Part shown: positions 8,120 through 17,649 of the stretch, piece after piece | How the letters are laid out: each line of letters opens with the position of its first letter | How positions within the stretch are numbered: position 1 is the first letter of the stretch | NCBI GenBank assembly: GCA_016194745.1 | Contig: JACQBA010000015.1 | Coordinates: 124,236-188,235, forward strand | Length of the DNA stretch: 64,000 nt | DNA from: Elusimicrobiota bacterium | GTDB taxonomy: Bacteria; Elusimicrobiota; Elusimicrobia; UBA1565; JACRDR01 | Direction: 5' to 3' | Translations under genes and position numbers: made by a program | Notes under the pieces: generated by a model | What the model saw: the letters and a program-made list of their open reading frames with translations, nothing else | What the model was told of the DNA's origin: nothing | The model's database searches: none

Positions 8120-11100
8120 TTAGCTAGGTTGGTCCCAGGGCCACAGCGCGGGAGCAGGCGGTCCGTGCTGCTCCCCGACGGAGACGGGCGGCGTCCTATC
8201 CGGAAACGAGGACGGAGGCGATTCCTTGAGATTCGTTTTGAGCGAGTCGATCAGCGCCTCCATCTCGGCGCGGACAATGCGCGCGGGGAGCACCGCGCGC
8301 CGCAGGCCGAGCCACGCGAGGCTCGCCAGCGGGATCGGCCGGTCTCGCAGCACGCGCGCGACGGCGGCGCGCTCCATCGCGGCAAAGATGTAGTCCTTAG
8401 GCAAGTACGCGCCGTAGTCGCCGACGTAGATGCCGAGCGCCTTCTGCAGGGCTGCGTATCTCGCCTGGATGAGCGCGCTGCGGCGCTCGCCTTCGAGGAG
8501 CGCCTCCATCATCGATTCGACGAGGCCCCCCGTCTTGCCGCGCCGCAGGCCCTCCTCAAGGGCGGCGAGGACCGATTCCGGCGTCTCCCTGGGCGGGATG
8601 TTGACGGTCGTCAGCAGCCAGCGCGCAGCGCCGGCGTAGTCGTCGTTCTGCAGGGCCACGCCCGCCTTCATGAAGGGCTTGAGCGACTCGACCGACTGCG
8701 TCGTCCCTTGGCCCAAGTCCATGACCACCAGCGTGGTCCAGAAGCGATAGAACCAGCCGCCGCGCGCGTGCCGGTTGCCGTTGTGCGGGTCGGGCTCGAG
8801 ATGCTCGTCGAAGACCAGGTCGAACATCCCCTCGCGCACCGTCATTTTCGAGATCGCGTTCTTAGTCGGCGTCCACAGTCGCCGCGGCGACCACCAGGTG
8901 GCCAGCCCGCGGAAGCGGATCGTCGGCACGAACTCCTCGATCATGACGTCCTCGCTGATGAGGAGCGGGTGCGGCTTGGGGACGTGCGGCGCGGGAGCGA
9001 TCAGCCGCGCGTACCACGGCCGGGCCGCGATGCGCGCGCGAAGGGCGTGCTCCTTCTTCGCCTCGTTGAGGAAGTTCATCTCGGCCGTGACGAGCGCCTT
9101 GACCTCGTCGACGAGCTGCTGGATGCCGGGGACGTCCAAGTCGCCGGTGCGCTCGAGGTCCTTGATCAAGTCGTCGATGATCTCGAACTCGCGCACGCTC
9201 TTGAACATCGCTCCCGGCGCGCGCAGCTTCATCGCCCACACGCGTCCGTCGCTCAGCGTGACTTTGTAGACGATCTTGATCGAGCCCGCGCCGAGCTCCA
9301 TCCCCATGCGCTCGATGGATTTGACCTGGGCGTTCTCCTCGCGCAGAAGGTAGCGCACCTGCTTGATGAGCCGCCCGCGCGCCGCGCTCTTCTCGCCGAT
9401 CGAGCCGCCTTTTTTCTCTTCGGAAACCGGCACCGCCTCGAGGCTGATGGCGCGCAGCTCCTCGATCGAGTGCGGGTCCTCCCAGCTCAGCTCGCGGTCG
9501 ATGAGCTCAAGGAGGCGATCCTCCGAGAGGAGGTACGCCTTCATCTTGTCCATCTCTTGCGCCTTCTCCTTGAACTCCTCGAGATTCTCGAGGTATGCGC
9601 GGTACTTCTCCGGGATGAGCCCCTTGTGGACGACGAGCACCTGGGCGATCTTGGCGCCGGTGACGCCGCCGTTCCTGAGCGCGACACGGACGATCTCAGG
9701 GCCCTTCAAGTCAGGGCCGACGTCGTCGATCGCCGCAATGTCCGAGATAAGCCGGGCGCGCTCATCCGCCTTGAGCACGTTGAAGTAACCGGTGAGGAGG
9801 CGCACGACGAAGGGCGGCAGGTCGCGCCCCGTGATGACGAGGCGCTCGAAGAGACGCCAAACCTGTACTTGGTCCTTTGCGAGCGAGTTCTCTCCCTCGT
9901 CGTAGAACAGGGAGAGGACCATGAGGGCGCGGTCCTTACGGTGCGCAAGACTCAGGTACCGCTCGAGCTGTGCGAAGCTTCTCATCGCGGTGAAGTCGCG
10001 CGCCATCGATTTTCGCTTGCCTTCGAGGATGCGTCGGTCGAAACCCTTGATGCGCTCCTTGCTGAGGCGCTCGACGCCGGCCGCGTGCAGGATGATGTCC
10101 ACTTTTTCCGCCGCCGTGAACTTGCCCATCTGGATCGCGGCCTGGTCGAGGAGCTGCTTTTCCGCCACCCGCACCGGGTTGGGCATGCGGTAGCTCTTCT
10201 GCATCTCGAGGAAGAAGAGTCCGCCCGGCTTGAGGGAGCGCGCCTTGATGAGGCGCTCCACGAGCTCGTCGCGCGCCCGCGTCGGCTCCGGGAAGTTCTC
10301 GAGGATGACGCCCCACAGCGGGTCTTGCGCGCCGACATACGCTTGGTAGAGCTTCATCAGGGCGTCCAAGGATTGGGTGAGCAGGTGCTTGCGGTACGTG
10401 TCGATCAATTGTTCCTTCTCGTAGGTCAGCTTGGTCCGCCACCCGTGGGCCAGTCCCATCGAATCGTAGATGTGGCCGCGCAGAAATTCGCGTTCCGATG
10501 GAAGGAAGACGCCCCGGTTCCAGCGCAGGGCCGCTTCGCGCGCCCGTTGCGAGGCGGCGCGCTCGGCCTCTTCCAGCACGATGAGGAATTTGTTTCCGAT
10601 CGTCTCCTCCTGACGCGTGATCTTTCGCAGGTCGTTCAGGAAGGCCCACGAGAAGTGCTTTTTCGCCGCGCGCAGGAGCTTCAGGATGCGCCAATAGGCG
10701 GCGATGCGCCGCCACGGGTAGCGCCACGACGGCTTTTCTCCCAGGTCCGACGCCGCGAGGAAGCCGAAGAGCTGCGCCCGGAGGTTAGGGTTGCGGACCG
10801 CGCGCAGCGGGTGCGCCTCGGGGACGGGGATTTCCTGCTCGTTCGGCCACGGGATCTTGACCTTCTTCGCCATGTCGTGGTCCTGGAACTCGCGGAAGCG
10901 CTTGCGGTCGGCCGCGACCCAGTCGAGGAAGCCTTTCGGGTCGGCCGTCACGACCTGTACGATGCGCTCGTCTAGCTTGTCGCTGAATTCGCCGGTCGAG
11001 TTGAGCAGGTCTAGGAGGTCTAGCGTCTCGGCGGTCGAGGCGGGCCAGGCGCCGAAGCGGTCCAGCTTCTCGAGCAGGACGTGCGCCCAGCGGACGTTCA

Positions 11101-14100
11101 CGCCGCGGAAAGGATGCTCGGCCTTGAGCACCGAGCGGAAAACCTCGCTTCTCCGGATATACTGCGCGCCGCGGCGAAAGGCGCCCTTGTAGGAGCCTTG
11201 TATGGACTCGAACTTGGCCTCGTCGTCGCGCCCTTCGCGGGAGTGGAACCAGCCGATGTCCGGCTGGAGCAGCGCGGGGTGGAGCCGGTCTAGCCGCAGG
11301 AGTTGCCGCGTCACGGTCCGGAGCGTCTGAGCGTCCTCAGCCCCGGCGGCCAGGTCTTCGAGCAGCCACCGGCCCATTGCTGCGGTCGCCCGGAGGCCGA
11401 TGCCGCGGCCGAAGACGTCCTTGAGGTCTTCTCCGTCATCCCCCATCATGCCTTCCGTGTCGAGGCGGTCGAGCAGGGCGACCTGCATCAGCTTCGTGCT
11501 CGCGTCGAGGCTTTCGTCGCCCACTGCGGAAAGGAAATGAACGAAGTCCCTGGTGTTGAGATCGCGGGCGGCCTTATCGGGGATGCCCGGAAGCTGCGGC
11601 CCGAAGCCGAAGCGCCGGGACCATCGGAGCTTGAACTCGTGCCACCAACTGAAGACGAGCCTCTCCAAGTCCTCCACCTTCTCTCTCGCGCTGTCGGTCA
11701 TGAATCGGATGAGGAACCGCACGATCCGGAAGTGCTTTTGCTCCAGGGAGGCCGGCAAGGCGAGTTCGTAGGCCTTCATGTACACCGCGTCGCTGCCGAT
11801 GCGGTCCGCGAGGTTGCGGGCGTGCGCCTTTACCAGCGCGCTGCCGGGGTAGACGCGGACCAGCTTGTCGACGCGGCGAACGAGGCGGGCGGCCTTCACG
11901 AGTTCCTCGCGGTCGGGGCGGTCTCCGGACATGTCGGCCGCGATGACCGCCTGGCGCAGCGCGATCCCCATCACCGTGAAGAACTTGTCGACGAGATGGC
12001 TCCGGTTGGATTCGCGGTATGCGGCGTTGAGCTCCGGCGCGCCGACGAGCGCCTCGATCTGTGCCCAGGCGAGCTCGGTCGTCTCTCGGATCGTCTTGAA
12101 GTCACGCACGCCGTGCAAGAGCTTCTCCAGGAGCTTGCCGCTCTTGTCCGCGAAATCGTTGAGAATATCCCTCCGCTCGGCGAGAGTCGCGACTCCTTTG
12201 ATGTCCGTCTTGAGCCTCTCCCCCAGTGCCGCGTACGCTTGGGGGATGAAGGATTCGAGCTTTCCCTCCCGCTTCAGGAGTCGGAGGAGATGCGGCTCGG
12301 GGCCGTAGCCCGTGTACATGTGGAACCATATGATCATGTCGATCGCGTCTCGGATGGACGGGGCCGACACGCCTTCAAGGGCGTACGATTCGTACTTCAT
12401 CGTCTGCTTCTCGGCGTTGAACTCGCCGGCGGTGTAGTGCCGTTCCCCCCACTTGCCCATGCCTTCGAACGTGGCATGGGACTTGGGGTCGAAGCGATCG
12501 AACGTCTCCTGCACGCGCTGCAGCCTGGCGGCGAGCTCGGACGGCGCGAATCTGGACGAGCGGTGTCCCAAGCGTTCGACGTCGCGCCGGCCGCGCGCCG
12601 TATCCGGTGCCCCGCCGGCGGGCAGTCCCAGGATCGCGCTCTCCAGTATCTCCACATTGAACTGCTCGTAGAACGCGGCGATCCAGGCTGGGTGCATGTG
12701 CGCCAGGAGGTCGTCGATGATCTCCTCGGGCAGGGCCGGGCGGCCGAGCTCGGCGCTCAGGATGCGCCGCGCCCCGCCCCATAGGCGCCGGCCGAGGCCT
12801 GGCGGCTTTTCCCAGGAGTTCTCGCCGAAGACCGCGAGGGTCTCCGAGTCCTCGGAGAGGGCCGCGTACGCCGCGTCCAGCTCCGCGCGGCTCCGCAGCG
12901 AGCCCAGGATGCGCAGGACGCCGGCGATGCGCACCTTCTTGTCGAGCCGGGCGCCAGGGGCGACGTACTCTACTAGCGTCGTCCGCGTCTGCTTGGGAAT
13001 CGTCAGGTCGAGCTGCTTCGTCGCGATCTCGCTGTTCAGCGCCTTGGACGGGAACTTCATCGTGTCGTCCGCGAGGCGGCGCACCGAGTTCCGCAGAAGC
13101 CCGAGCTCTCGCGAGCTCTTGGCGCGCTTGATCAATGCGCGGTAGGCCTCTTCGATGTAGGCGTAATGCTCGATCCGGAGCTTCGCCTTGGAGCGCTCGG
13201 CGACGACGGATCGCTCGAGCGAAAAGAGGGCGAGGTGGACCGACTTCGCCTTGGCGAGGATCGTCTCGATCGTCTTGCCGAAGCGCTCGAGGTTGGTCCG
13301 GGACTCTTCGACGGCCGCGAGGGCCTTCCATAGCGGGGTTTGCGAGGCCGCTGGCCAGCGGCGCGAGGCGTTTGCCTTGGCGAAGAGCTCCTGGGCGACA
13401 GCCTCGTGCCGTTTCATCTCGGCGGCCCGAAGGCTCTTATGGGGATGAACGTCGCGGATTTTCTGCAGGATCTCGCCAAGGTCGTTCTTTTTTTTCTTGA
13501 ACATGGCGAACTGCCGGGCGAGGCGCTCGTATTCCTCGTCCAGCGCTTCCAGGGCTCCGGCGGCCGCCTTGGGATCGTAGCCCGCCATGGCGGCCAGCTT
13601 GATCCCCTCGACGTCCGCTTCGAACTCATGGAAGTGTCCCAAGGTCTGGAAGATGTCGCCCGTCGCGACCATGTCCTTCAGGTGCCCTCTCCAATTGTGC
13701 ATGAGCTCGTGCGCCAAGACGAAGGCGAGCTGCTCCTCGTTCTTGAGCGCGCGCAGGAGGCCGACCGACAGGAACACGTTGGCGACGCGCATCGCCTTCG
13801 CCATGCCCGCGTTCTGCTGGAGGTACTCGGCCTCGGAATTTGGGATCAGCGTAAACGCGTTGGGCAGGAAGGAGTTTCCTATGTAGAACTGGACGGCCTC
13901 GGGCGGATGCCCCGCCGCGCGCAGGAGCCGGCGCAGCACGCGTTCGACGTCCTGATACAGGATGCGGTCGCCGTTCTGCCCTCCCAGGTGTTGATTGAGG
14001 ACCGAGCGCGCGTCGACGACGACGTTCTTTCGGAGGCGGAAAAGCACGTGCGGCGCCGACTCGCTCTTCTGCGACTGCGCGAGCTCGCGCGCCTCGATCT

Positions 14101-14764
14101 CCTCGTCCGTCTCGGAGGCTTCCTCGGCGGCGGCGATGGCCGCGGCCTCTTCCGCGGCGAGGGTTTCCTCTTCGTCCGCCGGCTCGGCTGTCTTGTTGCG
14201 CCGCTCGAAAACGGACCCCAGCGCCGAAGAGGCCTGCGAGGCTTTATTTCGCAGAGCGCCGCCGAGACGGCGCAAGCCGGAGAGCTCCGATCGCGGCTCG
14301 GTCGCGTTCTCGGGGGCGTCGGGGTCCGGCGCGGGCGTTGCGGACGGATGTCCGATGGAGGAAGCGCCAGTCTCCGGGGCCGGCCTCTCCGGCGCGACGC
14401 GGGCGGCCCTGATCGACGCGGGAGACGCGCGCGGGATCGCGGCACCGAGCGAGAACGAGCCTGGAGTCCGTGCCGAAAGACTATGGGGCGACAGGGAGAG
14501 CGCGAGCGGGGAGGCGGGAGCCAGCGTCCCGACGTCGAGCGTGGGAAAGCTCGTCAGTCCGAGGCCCTGGGGGTCGAGAGGCGCCAGTCCCGCGCCGACG
14601 ACGCCGCCCGCCTGCCCGGCGCCGACCGCCGGCACCTCGACGATCGTGCCGCGCATGGACTGCGCGAACGCCTGATAGGCGTACGGCCCGGGGGCGCAGA
14701 GCGTCACGGCGGCGGTGAGCGAAAGCGCGACGAGCTTCTTCAGAGGTGCCCTCACTGAATCCAA
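8120..14764 (-). CDS. Giant exported protein: M48 metallopeptidase fused to UbiB/ABC1-like kinase fold
   Basis: This single 2214-residue frame begins with a signal peptide (ALSLTAAVTLCAPGPYAYQAFAQS), then about 200 low-complexity Pro/Ala/Ser and Glu/Ala-rich residues. An M48-type zinc peptidase domain follows: HELMH at about 352-356 and the third ligand in HEFEADVEG at about 380. Roughly 1400 residues of charged helical sequence come next with no motif I recognise. The C-terminal ~400 residues look like the UbiB/ABC1/ADCK atypical kinase: GAGSIKIVYKV (~1820), AMKLRAP (~1844), EMNFLNEAKKEH (~1896), LEPDPHNGNRH (~1990) and VVMDLGQG (~2013). In the family the DPHxGN and DxG elements bind Mg-ATP. 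UbiB proteins normally face the cytoplasm, so a signal peptide is odd. The start could be TTG (14764) or GTG (14755); TATAAG lies at 14778-14783. Confidence 0.8.
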   Translation of the reverse strand: MDSVRAPLKKLVALSLTAAVTLCAPGPYAYQAFAQSMRGTIVEVPAVGAGQAGGVVGAGLAPLDPQGLGLTSFPTLDVGTLAPASPLALSLSPHSLSARTPGSFSLGAAIPRASPASIRAARVAPERPAPETGASSIGHPSATPAPDPDAPENATEPRSELSGLRRLGGALRNKASQASSALGSVFERRNKTAEPADEEETLAAEEAAAIAAAEEASETDEEIEARELAQSQKSESAPHVLFRLRKNVVVDARSVLNQHLGGQNGDRILYQDVERVLRRLLRAAGHPPEAVQFYIGNSFLPNAFTLIPNSEAEYLQQNAGMAKAMRVANVFLSVGLLRALKNEEQLAFVLAHELMHNWRGHLKDMVATGDIFQTLGHFHEFEADVEGIKLAAMAGYDPKAAAGALEALDEEYERLARQFAMFKKKKNDLGEILQKIRDVHPHKSLRAAEMKRHEAVAQELFAKANASRRWPAASQTPLWKALAAVEESRTNLERFGKTIETILAKAKSVHLALFSLERSVVAERSKAKLRIEHYAYIEEAYRALIKRAKSSRELGLLRNSVRRLADDTMKFPSKALNSEIATKQLDLTIPKQTRTTLVEYVAPGARLDKKVRIAGVLRILGSLRSRAELDAAYAALSEDSETLAVFGENSWEKPPGLGRRLWGGARRILSAELGRPALPEEIIDDLLAHMHPAWIAAFYEQFNVEILESAILGLPAGGAPDTARGRRDVERLGHRSSRFAPSELAARLQRVQETFDRFDPKSHATFEGMGKWGERHYTAGEFNAEKQTMKYESYALEGVSAPSIRDAIDMIIWFHMYTGYGPEPHLLRLLKREGKLESFIPQAYAALGERLKTDIKGVATLAERRDILNDFADKSGKLLEKLLHGVRDFKTIRETTELAWAQIEALVGAPELNAAYRESNRSHLVDKFFTVMGIALRQAVIAADMSGDRPDREELVKAARLVRRVDKLVRVYPGSALVKAHARNLADRIGSDAVYMKAYELALPASLEQKHFRIVRFLIRFMTDSAREKVEDLERLVFSWWHEFKLRWSRRFGFGPQLPGIPDKAARDLNTRDFVHFLSAVGDESLDASTKLMQVALLDRLDTEGMMGDDGEDLKDVFGRGIGLRATAAMGRWLLEDLAAGAEDAQTLRTVTRQLLRLDRLHPALLQPDIGWFHSREGRDDEAKFESIQGSYKGAFRRGAQYIRRSEVFRSVLKAEHPFRGVNVRWAHVLLEKLDRFGAWPASTAETLDLLDLLNSTGEFSDKLDERIVQVVTADPKGFLDWVAADRKRFREFQDHDMAKKVKIPWPNEQEIPVPEAHPLRAVRNPNLRAQLFGFLAASDLGEKPSWRYPWRRIAAYWRILKLLRAAKKHFSWAFLNDLRKITRQEETIGNKFLIVLEEAERAASQRAREAALRWNRGVFLPSEREFLRGHIYDSMGLAHGWRTKLTYEKEQLIDTYRKHLLTQSLDALMKLYQAYVGAQDPLWGVILENFPEPTRARDELVERLIKARSLKPGGLFFLEMQKSYRMPNPVRVAEKQLLDQAAIQMGKFTAAEKVDIILHAAGVERLSKERIKGFDRRILEGKRKSMARDFTAMRSFAQLERYLSLAHRKDRALMVLSLFYDEGENSLAKDQVQVWRLFERLVITGRDLPPFVVRLLTGYFNVLKADERARLISDIAAIDDVGPDLKGPEIVRVALRNGGVTGAKIAQVLVVHKGLIPEKYRAYLENLEEFKEKAQEMDKMKAYLLSEDRLLELIDRELSWEDPHSIEELRAISLEAVPVSEEKKGGSIGEKSAARGRLIKQVRYLLREENAQVKSIERMGMELGAGSIKIVYKVTLSDGRVWAMKLRAPGAMFKSVREFEIIDDLIKDLERTGDLDVPGIQQLVDEVKALVTAEMNFLNEAKKEHALRARIAARPWYARLIAPAPHVPKPHPLLISEDVMIEEFVPTIRFRGLATWWSPRRLWTPTKNAISKMTVREGMFDLVFDEHLEPDPHNGNRHARGGWFYRFWTTLVVMDLGQGTTQSVESLKPFMKAGVALQNDDYAGAARWLLTTVNIPPRETPESVLAALEEGLRRGKTGGLVESMMEALLEGERRSALIQARYAALQKALGIYVGDYGAYLPKDYIFAAMERAAVARVLRDRPIPLASLAWLGLRRAVLPARIVRAEMEALIDSLKTNLKESPPSSFPDRTPPVSVGEQHGPPAPALWPWDQPS

Positions 14765-14834
14765 GCGACGCAGTCATCTTATATCAAGACCGCCGCTGGA
14801 CGGATGAGGCCAAGAGGGAAATATCTGCCGGGCA

Positions 14835-14853
14835 TAGGGCCCAGCGGGCCCTA
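14835..14853. repeat. TAGGGCCC/GGGCCCTA palindrome between divergent genes
   Basis: Perfect 8-bp stem with a 3-base spacer (AGC). It lies between the start of the giant gene (minus) and the gene at 14890 (plus), so it could be an operator as well as a repeat-family member. Confidence 0.5.
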
Positions 14854-14889
14854 GGACGCTGGGCACGCGCGATTTAGTAAAATGGTCCC

Positions 14890-15243
14890 GTGCCCGACGA
14901 ATGCCAGGCGGCGGCGCGAATCCGAGAGCTGTTCGCGAGCCGCGACTACGCGCTGCTCAAGACGGAGCTCGCGAAGGCCGCGCCGCAGGAGTTGGCCCGG
15001 GCGTGGCCCGCGCTTGCGCCGATGGAGAAGGCCGCGTGCTTCAAGCTCATCGACGCGCCCGAGGACGCGATGGCGTTTTTCAAGACGCTCCCGTTCGAGG
15101 AGCGCTACTTCCTGCTCGGAGCGTTTGACCTCGGAGCGCTCGCCCCCCTTCTCGAGGATGCGCCGCCCAAGGTGCGCTCCTTGTTTCGGCGGATGCCCGA
15201 GGAAGCCTACGGCGAGATGTTGCTCAGCCTGGGCGCGGGCTGA
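14890..15243 (+). CDS. MgtE N-terminal-domain-like protein
   Basis: This 117-residue cytoplasmic protein has the helical superhelix pattern of the MgtE intracellular N-terminal domain, also seen in FliG-like proteins: WPALAPMEKAACFKLID followed by DAMAFFKTLPFEERYFLLG and ELLEDAPPKVRSLFRRMP-like helices. It lacks the CBS and membrane parts of a magnesium transporter, so it is a stand-alone domain of unknown role. TAAAAT (14878-14883) ends exactly 6 bases before the GTG start, giving a predicted leaderless transcript. It converges with 15247-15753, with only 3 bases between the stops. Confidence 0.6.
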   Translation: MPDECQAAARIRELFASRDYALLKTELAKAAPQELARAWPALAPMEKAACFKLIDAPEDAMAFFKTLPFEERYFLLGAFDLGALAPLLEDAPPKVRSLFRRMPEEAYGEMLLSLGAG

Positions 15244-15246
15244 CGC

Positions 15247-15753
15247 TCAGCGGCGCGAAAGCGGGCGGACTTGGTTCGCCGGCACGCCGCCTCCGACGTC
15301 GGGACTGCGCAAATCGTCGGCGATCGCGCGCTCGATCTCGGGCGGCAGGGAGACCGGCAGGCCCGAGGCCGAGGAGTTCCCTCCGCCTAGGGGGCTCCCG
15401 CCGGAACGCAGGAAATCGAGACTGCCGCCGCGCGCCGCTAGGAACGCTTTGATCGCCTCGGGGGTGATCTTGTCCTGCTTGCCGATCAGGAAATCCAGCG
15501 AAGACGTCTGCGCCGCGGCTTGAAACGCGGGCCCCGCGGAGGACTTGCGGGCGGCCGCGGCGTCCTTGAGCGCGTCGGTCGCAGCCTTCTCCTCGATCTT
15601 AGATGGGAACAACGGCCGCAAGGCGCTCGACTTAGGCGCGGGCTTGATCCGATAGGCGGCGACGGCGCCCGTCACCGCGAGGGCGACCGCGCCCGCGAGC
15701 GATCGCAGCCGGGAGCCGGCCGTGGGGGAGCGGCGCGCAGCGCTTTGGCTCAT
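15247..15753 (-). CDS. Membrane-anchored protein of unknown function
   Basis: This 168-residue protein starts with a basic N-terminus and one hydrophobic helix (about residues 18-35, LAGAVALAVTGAVAAY), followed by a basic KPAPK linker and a soluble, partly disordered domain with a Gly/Ser-rich stretch. No family is recognised. The ATG at 15753 is fixed by TATCCT (15760-15765), which ends 6 bases before it; an upstream extension of 17 codons would swallow that promoter. Confidence 0.6.
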   Translation of the reverse strand: MSQSAARRSPTAGSRLRSLAGAVALAVTGAVAAYRIKPAPKSSALRPLFPSKIEEKAATDALKDAAAARKSSAGPAFQAAAQTSSLDFLIGKQDKITPEAIKAFLAARGGSLDFLRSGGSPLGGGNSSASGLPVSLPPEIERAIADDLRSPDVGGGVPANQVRPLSRR

Positions 15754-15776
15754 GGGATGAGGATACAATTCCGCGC

Positions 15777-15932
15777 GTGCAGTTCCCTGAGCCGGGAGAC
15801 CCAACGTGCTCTAGGTCTATCGGTCCGCCGCGTCAGCTGACGGCGTCGGGCGCGTCGGGGGTATGGGGGATGGGTGAAAGGGTGAGGGCGCTCGCGCCGA
15901 GCCGTCGTCCCGCGAGATGCCAGGAAAATTAA
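15777..15932 (+). CDS. Possible 51-residue leaderless ORF
   Basis: A GTG-started frame of 51 codons sits in the gap before recO. TACAAT (15764-15769) ends 7 bases before the GTG and overlaps, on the opposite strand, the TATCCT of the divergent gene 15247-15753. The product has no hydrophobic helix and no recognisable motif, and its composition (Arg, Pro, Gly) is what random high-GC DNA gives. Only the promoter spacing supports it. Confidence 0.22.
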   Translation: MQFPEPGDPTCSRSIGPPRQLTASGASGVWGMGERVRALAPSRRPARCQEN

Positions 15933-15947
15933 CTATAATTTCCGCGC

Positions 15948-16667
15948 ATGATCCTGACCACCGAGGCCGTCGTGCTCTCGAGGCGTCCTTTGCGCGAGGT
16001 CGACCGACTCGTCGTCATGTACACCCGCGACTTCGGCCGGCTCGCCGCGCGCTTCGTCGGCGTCGACCGCCCGCGAGCCAAGCTCAAGGCGCTCTCGGAG
16101 CCGATGGTGTACGGCGAATACAGGCTGTTCGCGCGCTTGGACGGGCGTCTGTCGACGATGACGGGCGGCCGCCTCGTCACCACGTATCCGGGGCTCCGGG
16201 GCGATTTCGGCCGCACCGTGGCGGGGCTCGAGATGTGCGAGCTTCTCCAGCGCATGACGCCCGAGCGCTCGCCCAACGAGCTCAAGTTCGAGCTGATCCG
16301 GGATTTCCTGTCAGCGCTCGAGGATTATCCCTCGCCATGCCTGCCGCTCGCCTTCGGCATCCGCCTCATGGAACTCGCGGGCTTCGGCATCCCCCCGAGC
16401 GCGATGGCGGAGGCGGATCGCCCGCTGTGGTCCCGCCTCGCGGAGACGGACGTCCTCGAATTGCGCAACGTGGGCGAGGACCCGGCCGCGCTCGGGCGCT
16501 TGCGCGGCGTCCTCGAGCACGCGGTGGAGCACGAGCTCGGCTACATGCTCGGCGCGAGACAATTCAGAACGTCGATGGAGCGCTCGCGCGAGCCGCGGCC
16601 GCTCCTCCTGCGCGCCGCTGAGCCGTACGAGCCCGGCGCGGACTTCCACCCGGCGGCGCTGCAATGA
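15948..16667 (+). CDS. recO: DNA repair protein RecO
   Basis: This 239-residue RecO family protein opens with the typical OB-fold start [26 protein letters not shown] at residues 4-29 (key residues EADR-type loop). The helical C-terminal domain includes [17 protein letters not shown] and [15 protein letters not shown]. RecO works with RecR to load RecA onto SSB-coated single-stranded DNA in gap repair. The four-cysteine zinc finger seen in some RecO proteins is absent. TATAAT (15934-15939) ends 8 bases before the ATG. Its stop overlaps the start of glyQ (ATGATG), so recO, glyQ and probably glyS form one operon. Confidence 0.88.
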   Translation: MILTTEAVVLSRRPLREVDRLVVMYTRDFGRLAARFVGVDRPRAKLKALSEPMVYGEYRLFARLDGRLSTMTGGRLVTTYPGLRGDFGRTVAGLEMCELLQRMTPERSPNELKFELIRDFLSALEDYPSPCLPLAFGIRLMELAGFGIPPSAMAEADRPLWSRLAETDVLELRNVGEDPAALGRLRGVLEHAVEHELGYMLGARQFRTSMERSREPRPLLLRAAEPYEPGADFHPAALQ

Positions 16668-17539
16668 TGACTTTCCAGGAGATCGTCCTCGAGCTTCGGA
16701 CGTTCTGGTCCAAGCAGGGCTGCCTCCTCGTCGAACCCTACGATTTGGAAAAGGGCGCGGGCACCTTCAACCCCGCGACCTTCTTCGGCGTCCTCGGCAC
16801 GGCGCCGACGCGCGTCGCCTACGTGGAGCCCTCGCGGCGTCCCGCGGACGGACGTTACGGCGAGAACCCGAACCGCCTCGCCAAGTACTACCAGTTTCAG
16901 GTGGTCCTCAAGCCCGCGCCGGAGAACGCTCAGTCGCTCTACCTCCAGTCGCTCAAAGCGATCGGCATCGATCCCAAGAAGCACGACCTCCGGTGGATCG
17001 AGGACGATTGGGAGTCCCCCACCCTCGGCGCCTCGGGCGTCGGCTGGGAGGTGTGGCTCGACGGGATGGAAGTGACGCAGTGGACGTACTTTCAGCAGAT
17101 GGGGCAAGCACCCCTATTCCCGGTCGCGGTCGAGATCACCTACGGGCTCGAGCGCCTCGCGATGTATTCGCAGAGGAAGCGCAACGTCTACGAGCTCGCG
17201 TTCAATGACACGCTGAGCTACGGCGACGTGCACAAGGAAGGCGAGCGCCAGTGGTGCAAGTACAACTTCGAGGAGGCGGACACGGCTCTCCTCCAGCGCC
17301 ATTTCGACGAGTACGAGAAGGACGGGGAGCGCCTCGTCGCCTTGGGCGCGTACCTGCCGGCCTACGACCACGTACTGCGCTGCAGCCACCTCTTCAACCT
17401 GCTCGAGGCCCGCGGCGCCATCTCGGTCTCGGTGAGGACGCAGTACATCGGCCGCGTGCGCGGCATCGCGAAAAAGGTCATGGCGGCGTACTTGGAATCG
17501 CTGAATCCAAAAACGGAAGTGCTGAGTGCTGAGTCCTGA
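16664..17539 (+). CDS. glyQ: Glycyl-tRNA synthetase alpha subunit
   Basis: This 291-residue catalytic subunit of the heterotetrameric glycyl-tRNA synthetase has the highly conserved GlyQ opening ([20 protein letters not shown]), then [12 protein letters not shown], the [14 protein letters not shown] loop that binds ATP, and [20 protein letters not shown]. Together with GlyS it charges tRNA-Gly. It overlaps recO at the start. The last residues (about EVLSAES) are encoded by the tandem heptad repeat that begins at 17519, so the C-terminus appears to have been rewritten or extended by repeat DNA. Confidence 0.97.
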   Translation: MMTFQEIVLELRTFWSKQGCLLVEPYDLEKGAGTFNPATFFGVLGTAPTRVAYVEPSRRPADGRYGENPNRLAKYYQFQVVLKPAPENAQSLYLQSLKAIGIDPKKHDLRWIEDDWESPTLGASGVGWEVWLDGMEVTQWTYFQQMGQAPLFPVAVEITYGLERLAMYSQRKRNVYELAFNDTLSYGDVHKEGERQWCKYNFEEADTALLQRHFDEYEKDGERLVALGAYLPAYDHVLRCSHLFNLLEARGAISVSVRTQYIGRVRGIAKKVMAAYLESLNPKTEVLSAES

Positions 17540-17549
17540 GTGCTGAGAC
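17519..17549. repeat. Tandem heptad repeat (CTGAGTG-type), left arm
   Basis: Four consecutive 7-base units of the form CTGAGTG, CTGAGTC, CTGAGTG, CTGAGAC. The array starts inside the last codons of glyQ, provides its stop codon, and runs into the intergenic space. It is inverted relative to the array at 17613-17641. Confidence 0.85.
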
Positions 17550-17612
17550 AGGGCATGAACATCCGAATGAAAGGAACCGCTCATCCTATTCTCCCGAGTG
17601 CCGTCGACGTTG

Positions 17613-17641
17613 CTCAGCACCCAGCACTCAGGACTCAGCGC
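17613..17641. repeat. Heptad repeat, inverted right arm
   Basis: Units CTCAGCA, CCCAGCA, CTCAGGA, CTCAGCG, the reverse complement of the array at 17519-17549. About 19 of 20 bases can pair with the left arm across a ~65-base loop. It ends 8 bases before the glyS start codon. Confidence 0.85.
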
Positions 17642-17649
17642 TTGTCTAC

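Noticed and set aside
8129..10975. A 948-codon plus-strand reading frame opposite the giant gene
   Set aside because: It is antisense to the M48/UbiB gene, which has recognisable domains. Its Arg/Asp/Leu-rich product is the typical shadow of high-GC coding DNA.
14481..14777. A gene starting with the ATG at 14777 next to TATAAG
   Set aside because: It runs in a different frame inside the signal-peptide region of the giant gene and gives an Arg/Gly-rich product with no features.
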